Assembly (NCBI RefSeq): GCF_026262505.1
Contig: NC_067206.1
Coordinates: 30,705,896 to 30,769,895, forward strand
Direction of reading: 5' to 3'
Source of the DNA: Trichomonas vaginalis G3
Taxonomy: Eukaryota; Parabasalia; Trichomonadida; Trichomonadidae
Length of the DNA: 64,000 bases
Every line of letters starts with the position of its first letter. The stretch's first letter is position 1. The notes under the pieces are model-generated. The model saw nothing but the letters and a program-made list of their open reading frames with translations, did not search any database and had not been told where the DNA came from. Position numbers and translations under genes: made by a program. Positions 29,978 to 39,439 of the stretch are shown piece after piece.

Positions 29978-30640
29978 AAGAATGTGTCATTCTGGGAGAC
30001 TTGCATAGACAATGTCTCCCACAATGACACATAGCACACAATAACAGTGCACTGTTGCACTTTGTTGACAAAAGATACACAATCAGAAGAAGATTGTGTA
30101 TGAATGTGTCATTCTGGGAGACTTGCATAGACAATGTCTCCCACAATGACACATAGCACACAATAACAGTGCACTGTTGCACTTTGTTGACAAAAGATAC
30201 ACAATCAGAAGAAGATTGTGTATGAATGTGTCATTCTGGGAGACTTGCATAGACAATGTCTCCCACAATGACACATAGCACACAATAACAGTGCACTGTT
30301 GCACTTTGTTGACAAAAGATACACAATCAGAAGAAGATTGTGTATGAATGTGTCATTCTGGGAGACTTGCATAGACAATGTCTCCCACAATGACACATAG
30401 CACACAATAACAGTGCACTGTTGCACTTTGTTGACAAAAGATACACAATCAGAAGAAGATTGTGTATGAATGTGTCATTCTGGGAGACTTGCATAGACAA
30501 TGTCTCCCACAATGACACATAGCACACAATAACAGTGCACTGTTGCACTTTGTTGACAAAAGATACACAATCAGAAGAAGATTGTGTATGAATGTGTCAT
30601 TCTGGGAGACTTGCATAGCCAATGTCTCCCAAAATGACAC
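29978..30640 (-). repeat. 122-bp tandem array, right arm
   Basis: About five and a half units in inverse orientation to the left arm. Units are practically identical. The array starts at a different phase of the unit than the left array ends, so the inner edges are not mirror images. Confidence 0.92.
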
Positions 30641-30699
30641 ATATAGATAAATAAAAGCATAATATGCTGTTTTGTGTTTCAAAGTATTACAAAATGATT

Positions 30700-31338
30700 C
30701 TTCTCAAAGTTGCTCAGTGAACAACAAACACTTGTTATTGTTTATAATTCAAGTGAATGTTGTACACAAAGACAACAATTGTCTATCAATTGTTGTCTTT
30801 GATTCAACTTTGACAAGAATCACAAATGATTCTTCTCAAAGTTGCTCAGTGAACAACAAACACTTGTTATTGTTTATAATTCAAGTGAATGTTGTACACA
30901 AAGACAACAATTGTCTATCAATTGTTGTCTTTGATTCAACTTTGACAAGAATCACAAATGATTCTTCTCAAAGTTGCTCAGTGAACAACAAACACTTGTT
31001 ATTGTTTATAATTCAAGTGAATGTTGTACACAAAGACAACAATTGTCTATCAATTGTTGTCTTTGATTCAACTTTGACAAGAATCACAAATGATTCTTCT
31101 CAAGTTGCTCAGTGAACAACAAACACTTGTTATTGTTTATAATTCAAGTGAATGTTGTACACAAAGACAACAATTGTCTATCAATTGTTGTCTTTGATTC
31201 AACTTTGACAAGAATCACAAATGATTCTTCTCAAAGTTGCTCAGTGAACAACAAACACTTGTTATTGTTTATAATTCAAGTGAATGTTGTACACAAAGAC
31301 AACAATTGTCTATCAATTGTTGTCTTTGATTCAACTTT
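30700..31338 (+). repeat. 132-bp tandem array, right arm
   Basis: About five units, reverse complement of the left array. One unit boundary (31099-31110) carries a 2-base-shorter form (CTCAAGTTGCTC). The same shorter form lies at the outermost edge of the left arm (27522-27533). The array breaks off inside a unit at about 31338. Confidence 0.92.
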
Positions 31339-31577
31339 ATTAAAATTTTTAATTATATCTTTTAATTTATATTTATTTACGTTCACATTTCTTTTATATC
31401 CTTTATATTAATCTTAAATTTTGGTTGATCTTCACTCTTTTTCACATATTTTTTCAATAAGATACCCAATTTTTGTATTTATTCTGATTAATATTTTTCA
31501 CTGTTAATTTTAATGATATCTCAAACTATTTCAACATTTAGTTTTTTAAAAACTCTATTTTTTGTTCGAGTAGGGAT

Positions 31578-32339
31578 AATTTTAGCTAAAAGTGACACAC
31601 CCGTGAAGGGTGTGATTACCGATCGGTAATTTCGACAGTTTAGAATTTAAAATTTTTTATGGAACTGTTGCGAGTTTCATAAAGAATTTAAGGAATATAA
31701 GCAAAGATTTGAATCAAAATCTTAGACCTAAGCCGCTCGATTCGCTCGCGGCTTCCGCGAATTACAGATCGGCAAAGATTTGAATCAAAATCTTCGAACT
31801 AAGCCGATCGCTTCGCTCGCGGCTTTCTTTATTATTTTAAATTTGCATATTTCCATCAAAAGTTCATAAGGTAAAAAATTTCGTTTATTTTTACTAAGAA
31901 AAAAAAGGTTTTTGATAATAAATTTATTTTATTTCGAAAAAGTAGCAATAATCGTAAAAGGGTATTGATAGGCTTGCTAATGTAACTAATTTTAGCTGTC
32001 AAATACTTTTGTATTTTGAAGTAAATTAGTATAAATTTGTTTTTACTTTTATTTCGAAAAAGTAGCAATAATCGTAAAAGGGTATTGATAGGCTTGCTAA
32101 AGTAACTAATTTTAGCTGTCAAATACTTTTGTATTTTGAAGTAAATTAGTATAAATTTGATATTATTTTAACTCCCTTTGAAAACCTCAATTTTCCATAC
32201 AGAGGGAACGGGAATAGCATCCAATATTCCCTGAGAATGGTTGCGCATTCTCAGTTCCCTCTATATTTCGAACGAAGCTCTCATCGGTCTTTTTTTTTAA
32301 TACTAAACGTTTTTTTTCCTGTCACTTTTAGCTAAAATT
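31578..32339. mobile_element. Non-autonomous element with 20-bp perfect terminal inverted repeats
   Basis: The ends are AATTTTAGCTAAAAGTGACA (31578-31597) and its exact complement (32320-32339). There is no gene inside. The interior has palindromes (ACCGATCGGT), two direct copies of an approximately 65-bp segment with a GC-rich hairpin (about 31698-31765 and 31769-31826), and two copies of a 110-bp segment 120 bp apart (31931 and 32051). A branched inverted repeat lies at about 32200-32262. The inner end AAAAGTGACA is shared with the ends of the rve transposon at 18772 and the element at 44671. No target duplication is clear. Confidence 0.75.
31931..32159. repeat. Two tandem copies of a 110-bp segment (120-bp period)
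   Basis: The segment starting ATTTCGAAAAAGTAGC at 31931 is repeated at 32051 with almost no differences. Both copies lie inside the non-autonomous element, so this is an internal duplication of that element. The reverse strand is open across both copies but shows no protein-like composition. Confidence 0.85.
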
Positions 32340-33387
32340 TGGGTTTGCCTTTTTTGTTCTCTCTCTCAATTTTCAAAAGTCATTAATTTTGCATTACTTT
32401 ATTTAAAATATAATTAACATTGGATAAAAACATTTATTATAATGCCATTTTGGATCAATCTTATGATATTTCAAATCTTTTAAAATACACTCATTCATAA
32501 CAAATAGTTGCCCTAGACATGTGCGTAACCTCTGTATACGATATTCCAACACCTTACGACCTGTATGCAAGTTTTTAATTATTGAATAAAAAAACAACAA
32601 CATACCGTACTTCGAGTATAAAACATGTATACCCTAATAAAAACAAAAATTAGGACATATTTGATTTATGATTTCTTTTCACAAATCGAAATTTTGATCT
32701 CTCAATTTTAAACATTTTTCAAAAAAAACTTATAAATATATTTCTTATTGTATAATATTGAAAAATAAATCATCATGGATGAATATTACTAGTACTTCAG
32801 AATTATTTATTTTTTCGATCTAAATATAGAAATAATATATACTCTATATAAAAATAACAATTATTTAATTTTATTGAAATTTTTATTATTTGATTAATAT
32901 ATTTTATATGATATCTTAAATAGCAATAAAAACTACACCACATAGTTATTCTAGGGTACCTTCATCTACTTCTAGAATTCTAGGCTCTGGATTCGAATCT
33001 ATGGTGCGCTATTGATAAAGTAAATTTCTCCATAGGCCCCAAAAAAATTGACAACCCAGGAATTATAGGGTAATCATCAATAATTATCTCTTGTTCTATT
33101 TCACTATTATATATATATATATTTATATGATTTGATTTAAAAAAAAATAAATAAATAAATTAATAAATCATTTACTCAAATATATCAAAAGTTTTATTTT
33201 TATATATAAAGATAACTACTTTTAAAAAAAATACCCTATATATTTATGCCATGTAAACTATTTTTGTCATGTAAACTTATCACCTTCTGTCAGAAGTGAA
33301 GTGAATTTTCATGCACAACATTTCCTAGATTTTTTAATTTGAATTTCCCAAAATTTAAACGTGCGTGGATTTGATTTTATACATTTC
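32340..33387. other. Intergenic AT-rich stretch with a tRNA-like remnant
   Basis: No gene is visible. At about 32936-33006 there is a 71-base segment whose ends pair (CACCACA with TATGGTG, one mismatch) and which contains GGATTCGAATC, like a T-arm/B-box. The D-arm and anticodon arm are not convincing. A TA-dinucleotide run lies near 33106-33124. The rest is low-complexity AT-rich DNA upstream of the gene at 33388. Confidence 0.45.
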
Positions 33388-34356
33388 ATGGATAAAGTTC
33401 CTCCAATTCAGCCAAAGTCAAAAACCATGCAAGCGCTAGATAATTTTAGTCAGTTATATAAAGGATTGGAACATACATCCAAAGTAATTCAAACTTTTAT
33501 AAATAAACATTCTGAAAAATATCAGAAAACAGAAATGTTTAAGGTATTATGCTCATTATTCGACTTATTTCAATCAGAAATTACAGCAGGAATGCAGTTG
33601 AGAGAAACAGTATTTAAACAAAAACAAGAAATCAAGGCATTAAAGGGAGATTATCAGACTTTCCTGAAATTATTCTCTTCAATGGCAAACACTGAGATAA
33701 CAACAATGAAAAATGCAAAAGAATTTGTCGAAAATTTTAAATTACCATCCATAAGCTCATTTAATGCATTACAACAAAATCAAACAGAACTTGTTATTGA
33801 AAAACAACGAACTACTCAGCTATTAGCTGAAAATGAAGAAATAAAGCAGAAACTAGCGAATATGTCAAGAAATATTCAAAACATAGAAGAAAACTACAAA
33901 CAGAAGCTCTCCAAGATTACAACAGATAGCAAAAATATCCAATTACAAAATACAAAACTATTACAAGATGAAGAAGTTCTCAGGAAAGAGAACGATCAAC
34001 TCAAGTCAGATATTACAAAACTTAAACAAGCTTACTTAGACAAAATCAATACAGAAACGTCAAAAAGGGTTCAAACATTGAAACAAGAAAATCTTCAACT
34101 AAAAGAAGAAATTGATCAACTCAAACAGAAGAATAAAAGCTTTGTCGATCAATATGCTTCATCTATTGGTAATTCTCCTAGCAAAAAAATTCGTAAAGTT
34201 GCTACAAAAAGTTCCCCAGACTCATTTCGGAAACTTATAATTTTAGGTATTTTTTGCGTCAAACTACTAAAAACGCGTAATATATCCGAAGTTGAAATTT
34301 TGAAAGAGGAAATACAGAAAACGAAATCAAAACTTGAACAGATGGATAACTGGTGA
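33388..34356 (+). CDS. Coiled-coil protein, trichomonad-type, unknown function
   Basis: The ATG at 33388 (MDKVPPIQPK) is preferred; an upstream in-frame GTG is not a eukaryotic start. The protein has 322 residues. Residues about 15-110 are helical and mixed. From about residue 115 to 255 it is a long coiled coil rich in Lys, Gln, Glu and Asn. A Ser/Lys patch (SSIGNSPSKKIRKVATKSS) that could be a phosphorylated or nuclear-localising segment follows, then a short hydrophobic helix and a final coiled coil. Such proteins often act in the cytoskeleton or as scaffolds, but no family is recognised. It stands alone, 800 bp before the phosphatase gene. Confidence 0.75.
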   Translation: MDKVPPIQPKSKTMQALDNFSQLYKGLEHTSKVIQTFINKHSEKYQKTEMFKVLCSLFDLFQSEITAGMQLRETVFKQKQEIKALKGDYQTFLKLFSSMANTEITTMKNAKEFVENFKLPSISSFNALQQNQTELVIEKQRTTQLLAENEEIKQKLANMSRNIQNIEENYKQKLSKITTDSKNIQLQNTKLLQDEEVLRKENDQLKSDITKLKQAYLDKINTETSKRVQTLKQENLQLKEEIDQLKQKNKSFVDQYASSIGNSPSKKIRKVATKSSPDSFRKLIILGIFCVKLLKTRNISEVEILKEEIQKTKSKLEQMDNW

Positions 34357-35161
34357 TCTATTATAGCATATTATGACTTTTATACTATTGTTATTTAATT
34401 TTGTTGTTATATCATGTTGGGTAAATCGTAAAATTTAAATCGTAATAGTAATTTCTTCCTGCAACATATCCTACCCATAGTGTAGTTTTATTCTATAAAA
34501 AAAGAAATTTCGAAATTGAGCACAAGAACTCTAAATTTGAACGAGTGATCTTGATATAAAACACTGTATTTTGCTTGTTTTGAACAATATACGCTGATAC
34601 CAACCATATCAATTTCATTTTGGTATGAAATCAACACCTTCTAAAAATTATTGAATCCAAAGGTGAAACCCAAATAGAGGATACAAAGCCTAAGCAATCA
34701 CTTCTTATTTTAACTGCCCATGACTAGAAAGTAAAAGGACAGTTGGAAAAATTTATTTTATAAACGGACATTTTATGCAAATTAGCCAAGACACTAAGTT
34801 CAAATAATTTCCATTTGACGGTTGATTTTACTTCTCCGATCTGCATGCGCATTGAACACGAATAGACTGAATCGTGATAAATCAAATCTTTATGACACAA
34901 AAAAACCACTCAATTGATAGTGAGTCAATGATTTTCACCCATAAAATACACATGGAAAGTAGTTTTCTTTAAGAAACTGGAAAATGCATCCATAAAAATA
35001 ATTTTAAATTTTGGTTTTGTTTATGATCCCATTTTATACAAAGTTAAAATTGGGGTCAACACTGATCTCAAAAATTGAGAACTTTTCAGTACCTCTCATT
35101 GACCCAGTATAATTTGAGAAATTTACATTTGTAAATAATTTTATTTCATCAGATCTTTTAA
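34357..35161. other. Intergenic region
   Basis: About 800 bases without a convincing gene, repeat or hairpin. The last 60 bases before 35162 hold TTTCATCAG, a loose match to the trichomonad initiator (TCA-Py-T/A), about 15 bases before the ATG. Confidence 0.5.
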
Positions 35162-36127
35162 ATGTCGACAACTTTTGACGTTGATGCGATGATCGAAGAG
35201 CTCTGGAAGGCGAAAAACAAGCCTTCTGCAAAGAGAATCCTCAGTAAAAACGAACTCTTATACCTTTGTTCAGAGTCACTTAAAATATTTCAGAAACAGA
35301 CCATGCTTTTGGAATTAATTCCTCCTCTTACTGTCTGCGGTGATATCCACGGACAATTTAATGATTTACTAAGGACATTCGAAACAGGAGGTTCACCAGA
35401 AATTACAAACTATTTATTCCTTGGAGACTACGTTGATCGTGGAAGCCAAGGAGTCAACGTAATTGCACTTCTTTTCTGCTACAAAATTAAATACCCGAAT
35501 AATTTCTTTTTGCTTCGTGGAAACCACGAATCTCCACTTGTCAACAAAGAATACGGCTTCTACGATGAATGTAAAACACTCTACGATGTCTCCGTTTGGA
35601 AGACAATCAATGATGTCTTCGCATGGCTTCCAGTTGCAGCTACAATCGACAGTCGTATTTTATGCGTCCATGCCGGCATTTCTCCAGCTCTACAATCTAT
35701 CCAGAATATCAAGGCCCTTAAGAGACCCCTTGAGATCCCAGATGAAGGTCTTTTATGCGACTTGGTGTGGTCTGATCCAGATCCAAACGTTGAGACGTGG
35801 GGACCTAATGATAGAGGAACCAGCGTCACGTTCGGCCTTGCTCCTCTTAAGGCTTTGTTAAAGAAGATGAATCTCGATTTGATAGTACGTGCACATCAAT
35901 CGGTTGATACAGGTTACGCATTGCCATTTGCACCAGATCGCTCAATGGTTACAATCTTTGGAGCACCTAATTATATGGGAGAATTCAGAAATCGCGCAGC
36001 GCTTTTACATATATCAGATAAAATGGTTTGCACGTTTTCAATTCTCGAGCCGATAATTCAACCGGTGTCAAAATCTCCAACTCGTCGTGCGGCAAATGAC
36101 GCAAAGTATCGCAATCCGAAAGTGTAA
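35162..36127 (+). CDS. PP1-like serine/threonine protein phosphatase
   Basis: A 321-residue metallophosphatase of the PPP family, close in length to PP1 catalytic subunits (about 330). The diagnostic motifs are GDIHGQ (60-65), GDYVDRG (88-94) and RGNHE (119-123), which bind the two metals. LVWSDPDP, NDRGTSVTFG and RAHQSVDTGY follow, as in PP1. The PP1 signature near the end reads FGAPNYMGEFRNRAA, slightly changed from the usual APNYCGEF. The Cys-to-Met change there could affect microcystin-type toxin contact but not catalysis. It removes phosphate from Ser/Thr of partner-specified substrates in cytosol or nucleus. The C-terminal tail is short and basic. Trichomonads have many PP1-like paralogues, so the specific role is open. 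Confidence 0.93.
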   Translation: MSTTFDVDAMIEELWKAKNKPSAKRILSKNELLYLCSESLKIFQKQTMLLELIPPLTVCGDIHGQFNDLLRTFETGGSPEITNYLFLGDYVDRGSQGVNVIALLFCYKIKYPNNFFLLRGNHESPLVNKEYGFYDECKTLYDVSVWKTINDVFAWLPVAATIDSRILCVHAGISPALQSIQNIKALKRPLEIPDEGLLCDLVWSDPDPNVETWGPNDRGTSVTFGLAPLKALLKKMNLDLIVRAHQSVDTGYALPFAPDRSMVTIFGAPNYMGEFRNRAALLHISDKMVCTFSILEPIIQPVSKSPTRRAANDAKYRNPKV

Positions 36128-36368
36128 TATGTATATTATATTTTTATAGTTATTATATAAACCGAGCCTTTCATTTGATTGATATGGAAAGACATTTATT
36201 TAAATTTTCGTTTACCATTGCTACAATTTAATTTTATTTACATTTTTTACAAAAAAAATATTTAGACAATAAGAATTTTCCAAACAATTCATATCAATTT
36301 TTAAATAGGTATTAAATAAGAAATTTTAATGGCACAGTTTAAGATAAAATAAATATAAAAACAGATTT

Positions 36369-37655
36369 TTATTGTTTCTTATGCTTTGATTGGAACTCTT
36401 CAAAAACCTTAATGAAGTCATTTGCTTTTGTTAGTTGAGCAATATCCATTAAGTTCATTGAATTCTTCCAAAAAACGCTTGTATCCACGTTTTTCTCTAA
36501 AAGTAGTCGTGCAACCCCAGGAGAGTTCATCCAAGCGCACCATTGCAGTGCAGTTCTCCCGGAATGATCTACAGCATCAGTTTTAGCACCATTTTCAATT
36601 AAAAATTGCGCAACTTTATAAGAATCATTCAACGCACTCAGCATCAAGGGATTCATTGATGTTTTATCTTTCATGTTGATATCGGCGTTTTTGGAGATCA
36701 AAAATGAAGCAATATCTTTGAAATCCAATTCTGCAGCGTAATGCAAAGCAGATTTTTTCTTGGGACCACTCACACCACTGATATTTGCCCCTGAGTTAAT
36801 CAGATACTCAACAAAATCCTTCACTCCGAAAAACACTGAAAAGGCAATGGCGTTGTCACGTTTTCCGGATATGAAAATTTTATGACAAAACAATTCGAAA
36901 TTAAAAGCATAAGCTGCTGTTCTAAATGAGTAACTGAGATTATATTTTTCCATTAGATAGTATACCCCTTCGTTGTTATGAGCTTTGACAGCGTTTTCTA
37001 TGCATCTTTTTGTTGGGTTAACAATTTGCTCGCAAATTTGAATGATTTCGAAGTCTCCTCCGATAAATGCAGACTCTAATGTATTCTGTTGAACCTCAAT
37101 GCCATTGCAATGGAAGAATTTAAAGCATGCTAGCGATCCGTATAAAGCAGACCAACCTAATAAATTTTTTCCATTAATTTCTTGATGAATATCTATGCTT
37201 TTATCATCTACTAGTTTTTGTAAGGATTGGAAGTCATCATGGACTATAAAATTAATGATTTGCTCTTCATGAATATCAAAAACAAATTGAACTCCATCTT
37301 GGCTATTTTCTTGATCGTTTTCCATATGAACATACACAATACCATACTTTGAACGAAGGTATTCACATAGTTTTCCAAATTGAAATCGATAAATATTAAA
37401 ATCAAAATTATAATTTTCATGAAATTGCTCGAGTAATGATACATAACTAATAAAATTAGGATGATGAAGCTCACATGCTTGATCGATCATTCTTGCTATT
37501 GTATGAAGAGGTATTTGATACTTATCAACGCAGAATTTTAAGGAATTAAAGGCTGTAGATACAGTATCTGCTGTCAGGTGATACAGTTCATTAATAAATC
37601 TTATATAATCAGGAAATGTTTGATTGATGATTTGTGGTGAAAAATTTTCGTCCAT
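36369..37655 (-). CDS. Ankyrin-repeat protein with DUF3447-type N-terminal part
   Basis: A 428-residue protein. The first 150 residues (PDYIRFINELYHLTADTVSTAFN and following) match the N-terminal helical part typical of the large trichomonad DUF3447/ankyrin family. Residues about 150-260 are degenerate ankyrin or DUF3447 units (NLLGWSALYGSLACFKFF). Residues about 265-400 hold canonical ankyrin repeats, for example KKSALHYAAELDFKDIASFL and HSGRTALQWCAWMNSPGVAR. Ankyrin stacks bind protein partners; the partner is unknown. The gene is divergent from the DENR gene with 100 bp between starts, so the two may share a promoter region. Confidence 0.88.
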   Translation of the reverse strand: MDENFSPQIINQTFPDYIRFINELYHLTADTVSTAFNSLKFCVDKYQIPLHTIARMIDQACELHHPNFISYVSLLEQFHENYNFDFNIYRFQFGKLCEYLRSKYGIVYVHMENDQENSQDGVQFVFDIHEEQIINFIVHDDFQSLQKLVDDKSIDIHQEINGKNLLGWSALYGSLACFKFFHCNGIEVQQNTLESAFIGGDFEIIQICEQIVNPTKRCIENAVKAHNNEGVYYLMEKYNLSYSFRTAAYAFNFELFCHKIFISGKRDNAIAFSVFFGVKDFVEYLINSGANISGVSGPKKKSALHYAAELDFKDIASFLISKNADINMKDKTSMNPLMLSALNDSYKVAQFLIENGAKTDAVDHSGRTALQWCAWMNSPGVARLLLEKNVDTSVFWKNSMNLMDIAQLTKANDFIKVFEEFQSKHKKQ

Positions 37656-37755
37656 TTATATTTTTTATTTTTAAAAGGGAGAGATCATTATAAAAATTGG
37701 GGATGGCAAATTTCCCTTTCCCACTTTTTTTATTTATATTTTTTTTTCCTTCTTT

Positions 37756-38367
37756 ATGAGTGACGACAATCAACCAGAAGTCAAACAGCCAAAACCAAAG
37801 AAGGCTGCAAAGGGAAAGGAGAAAATAAACGATGATCCACGTACACATGTTTACAAAACACTTGAAGATGGCAGTCAATACTTAGAGCCAGTCAAAAGAG
37901 CAACTTACATTAAGAAAATCGAAGTAGAAATTTGCCCTGTATGCGGCTTACCAAAATGCTATTGCCGCTTCTCAGAAAAACATGATGGCGGTGATCCAAA
38001 GGCAAAACAAAAAGCTGAGGCAGCAAAGGCAGCAGCAGCTGCTCAGCCACCTCCTAATAAAAAGCAAAAAACACCGAAGAAAATTGAAGTTATCGTTAAG
38101 GAGAGAAACAAATACAAATCCATTACTACTGTCACAGGCCTTGAAAAGCGTGGTGTTAATATCAAAGAATTTACAAAAGCTCTTGCAAAGAAGATGTCTT
38201 GCTCCGCTGCAAGCAAAGACAAGGGAGGAGAACAGACCATTGTTATACAGGGTGATGCTGGCGATCAGGTCGTCGAAATGATTGAAACCATGTTGAATAT
38301 TCCAACATCAGAAATCACACTTACCCGTAAGATAGATACTCCTGCTCCAGTAATAGAAGATGAGTGA
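37756..38367 (+). CDS. DENR: DENR (density-regulated protein) homologue
   Basis: A 203-residue protein with the two parts of DENR/DRP1. The N-terminal Cys motif (CPVCGLPKCYCRF, about residues 59-71) matches the zinc-binding segment that contacts MCT-1. The C-terminal SUI1/eIF1-like domain (about residues 108-195) has KSITTVTGLEKRGVNIKEF and TIVIQGDAGDQVVEM. In the family, DENR with MCT-1 helps re-initiation and recycling of 40S subunits after translation. A low-complexity Lys/Ala/Gln linker lies between the domains. The start is well supported by the MSDDNQPE acidic beginning. An MCT-1 gene is not in the window. Confidence 0.92.
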   Translation: MSDDNQPEVKQPKPKKAAKGKEKINDDPRTHVYKTLEDGSQYLEPVKRATYIKKIEVEICPVCGLPKCYCRFSEKHDGGDPKAKQKAEAAKAAAAAQPPPNKKQKTPKKIEVIVKERNKYKSITTVTGLEKRGVNIKEFTKALAKKMSCSAASKDKGGEQTIVIQGDAGDQVVEMIETMLNIPTSEITLTRKIDTPAPVIEDE

Positions 38368-39308
38368 TTTCTTTGATGTATGAAATAAATTATTAATAGG
38401 ATGATGGCCAATTATTTTTATTTTTTTTAAATTTCTTATCTTTTTTTCGAATGAGAAACTCGTACATAGATGAACAATACTATCTTATGAATAACAATAA
38501 GAATTTTACATTGAACTTGCATATTTCTCAGATAATTTTCAATTTCATATCACCAATTTTGCTTTCGAGAAAAATTACTCTTCTCATTGATATTGAAAAA
38601 TGTATTACCTTCTTTTTTATTTACTATGTTGAGAAAAAAACACAATTTTTTAGATTCCCAAATAAATTGTTCAACATATCCATATGATTTATGCACAAAA
38701 TGATCCGAGCAAAGGCTGATATATCGTTTGTACATATTGAAATCCCTATCTCTCGAAATTTCACGATAGATTTCATATTTTTGAATTCCAAAAAGTGGCA
38801 ATAGTTTAGTCGGTTTTTGCATTTTTAAAATGTTAGTCACCTTTCTCCTTCCAAAGTGAAAAAAAATTGTTTAAAATATAAAAAGAATTTTTATTCGCAT
38901 AGGCGACAAACAAGGATTTATAAATAAATAATGGGGCTTTGAGTATTGATCTGAATTGAATCAGATAATTAGCCGTAAAAAATCTTCTCATAACGATTTC
39001 TCATGCATGAAAGATGGCTATGAGTGGCGTTAATGAGGGCGTTTGATAATTGGAGTTGGACATAAAATTTGGAGATCTTAATTTTTGAGAATTTTGGTGC
39101 GATCTTACTGGTACAAGCAAGAGTATGGAAGGAGATTGAACTGAGAAAAAAACTAGAGCATGCAAAAGAATCATGCTACAGCTTAGTTGAATGTCATTTA
39201 TGCAAATAAAAATATCTTTTTCAAATTTCAAACAAATTTTTGCCACTTTTTGAAAGAAGATAAGGTAACAAACATTTTAAAATGCAAAACCTAGACTTAA
39301 ACTATGCC
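38368..39308. other. Intergenic region
   Basis: About 940 AT-rich bases. Short open frames at 38451 and on the reverse strand at 38550-38840 are Phe/Ile/Lys-rich and look like chance frames. No repeat or hairpin is seen until the foldback at 39309. Confidence 0.5.
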
Positions 39309-39401
39309 GAAATGTGAGCTCACCGTTACGTTTTTTTCTTTTTTTGGGGGCTCGCAAGCTCGCCCCCAAAGAAAAAACCGTAACGGTGACTAACATTTAG
39401 G
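39309..39401. mobile_element. Short foldback (MITE-like) hairpin element
   Basis: An approximately 93-bp inverted repeat with arms of about 40 bp. It runs AAATGTGAGCTCACCGTTACG, a T-rich tract, then GGGGGCTCGCAAGCTCGCCCCC as the centre and back. One side has an extra base or two. It ends 38 bp before the start codon of the next gene, so it probably overlaps or abuts that gene's promoter. Confidence 0.8.
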
Positions 39402-39439
39402 AAAAATTTTACATTAGATTAACGTATAAAATTTTTTAG

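Larger units (their letters stand above)
27520..31338. repeat. Foldback-like structure: inverted arrays of 132-bp and 122-bp repeats
   Basis: The left arm (27520-28952) holds about seven 132-bp units and then about three and a half 122-bp units. The right arm (29978-31338) is the reverse complement in order, with about five 122-bp and then about five 132-bp units. The junction between unit types (around 28495 and 30660, GCATATTATGC core) is the same in both arms. The spacer is 28953-29977. Units are nearly identical within and between arms. Copy numbers differ between arms, so the arms expand separately or exchange by conversion. The layout matches foldback (FB, TU-like) elements, whose long terminal repeats are tandem arrays. 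No transposase and no clear target duplication is seen. Confidence 0.85.

Noticed and set aside
33361-33387. GTG start for the coiled-coil gene
   Set aside because: Eukaryotic nuclear genes rarely use GTG; an in-frame ATG follows 27 bases later.
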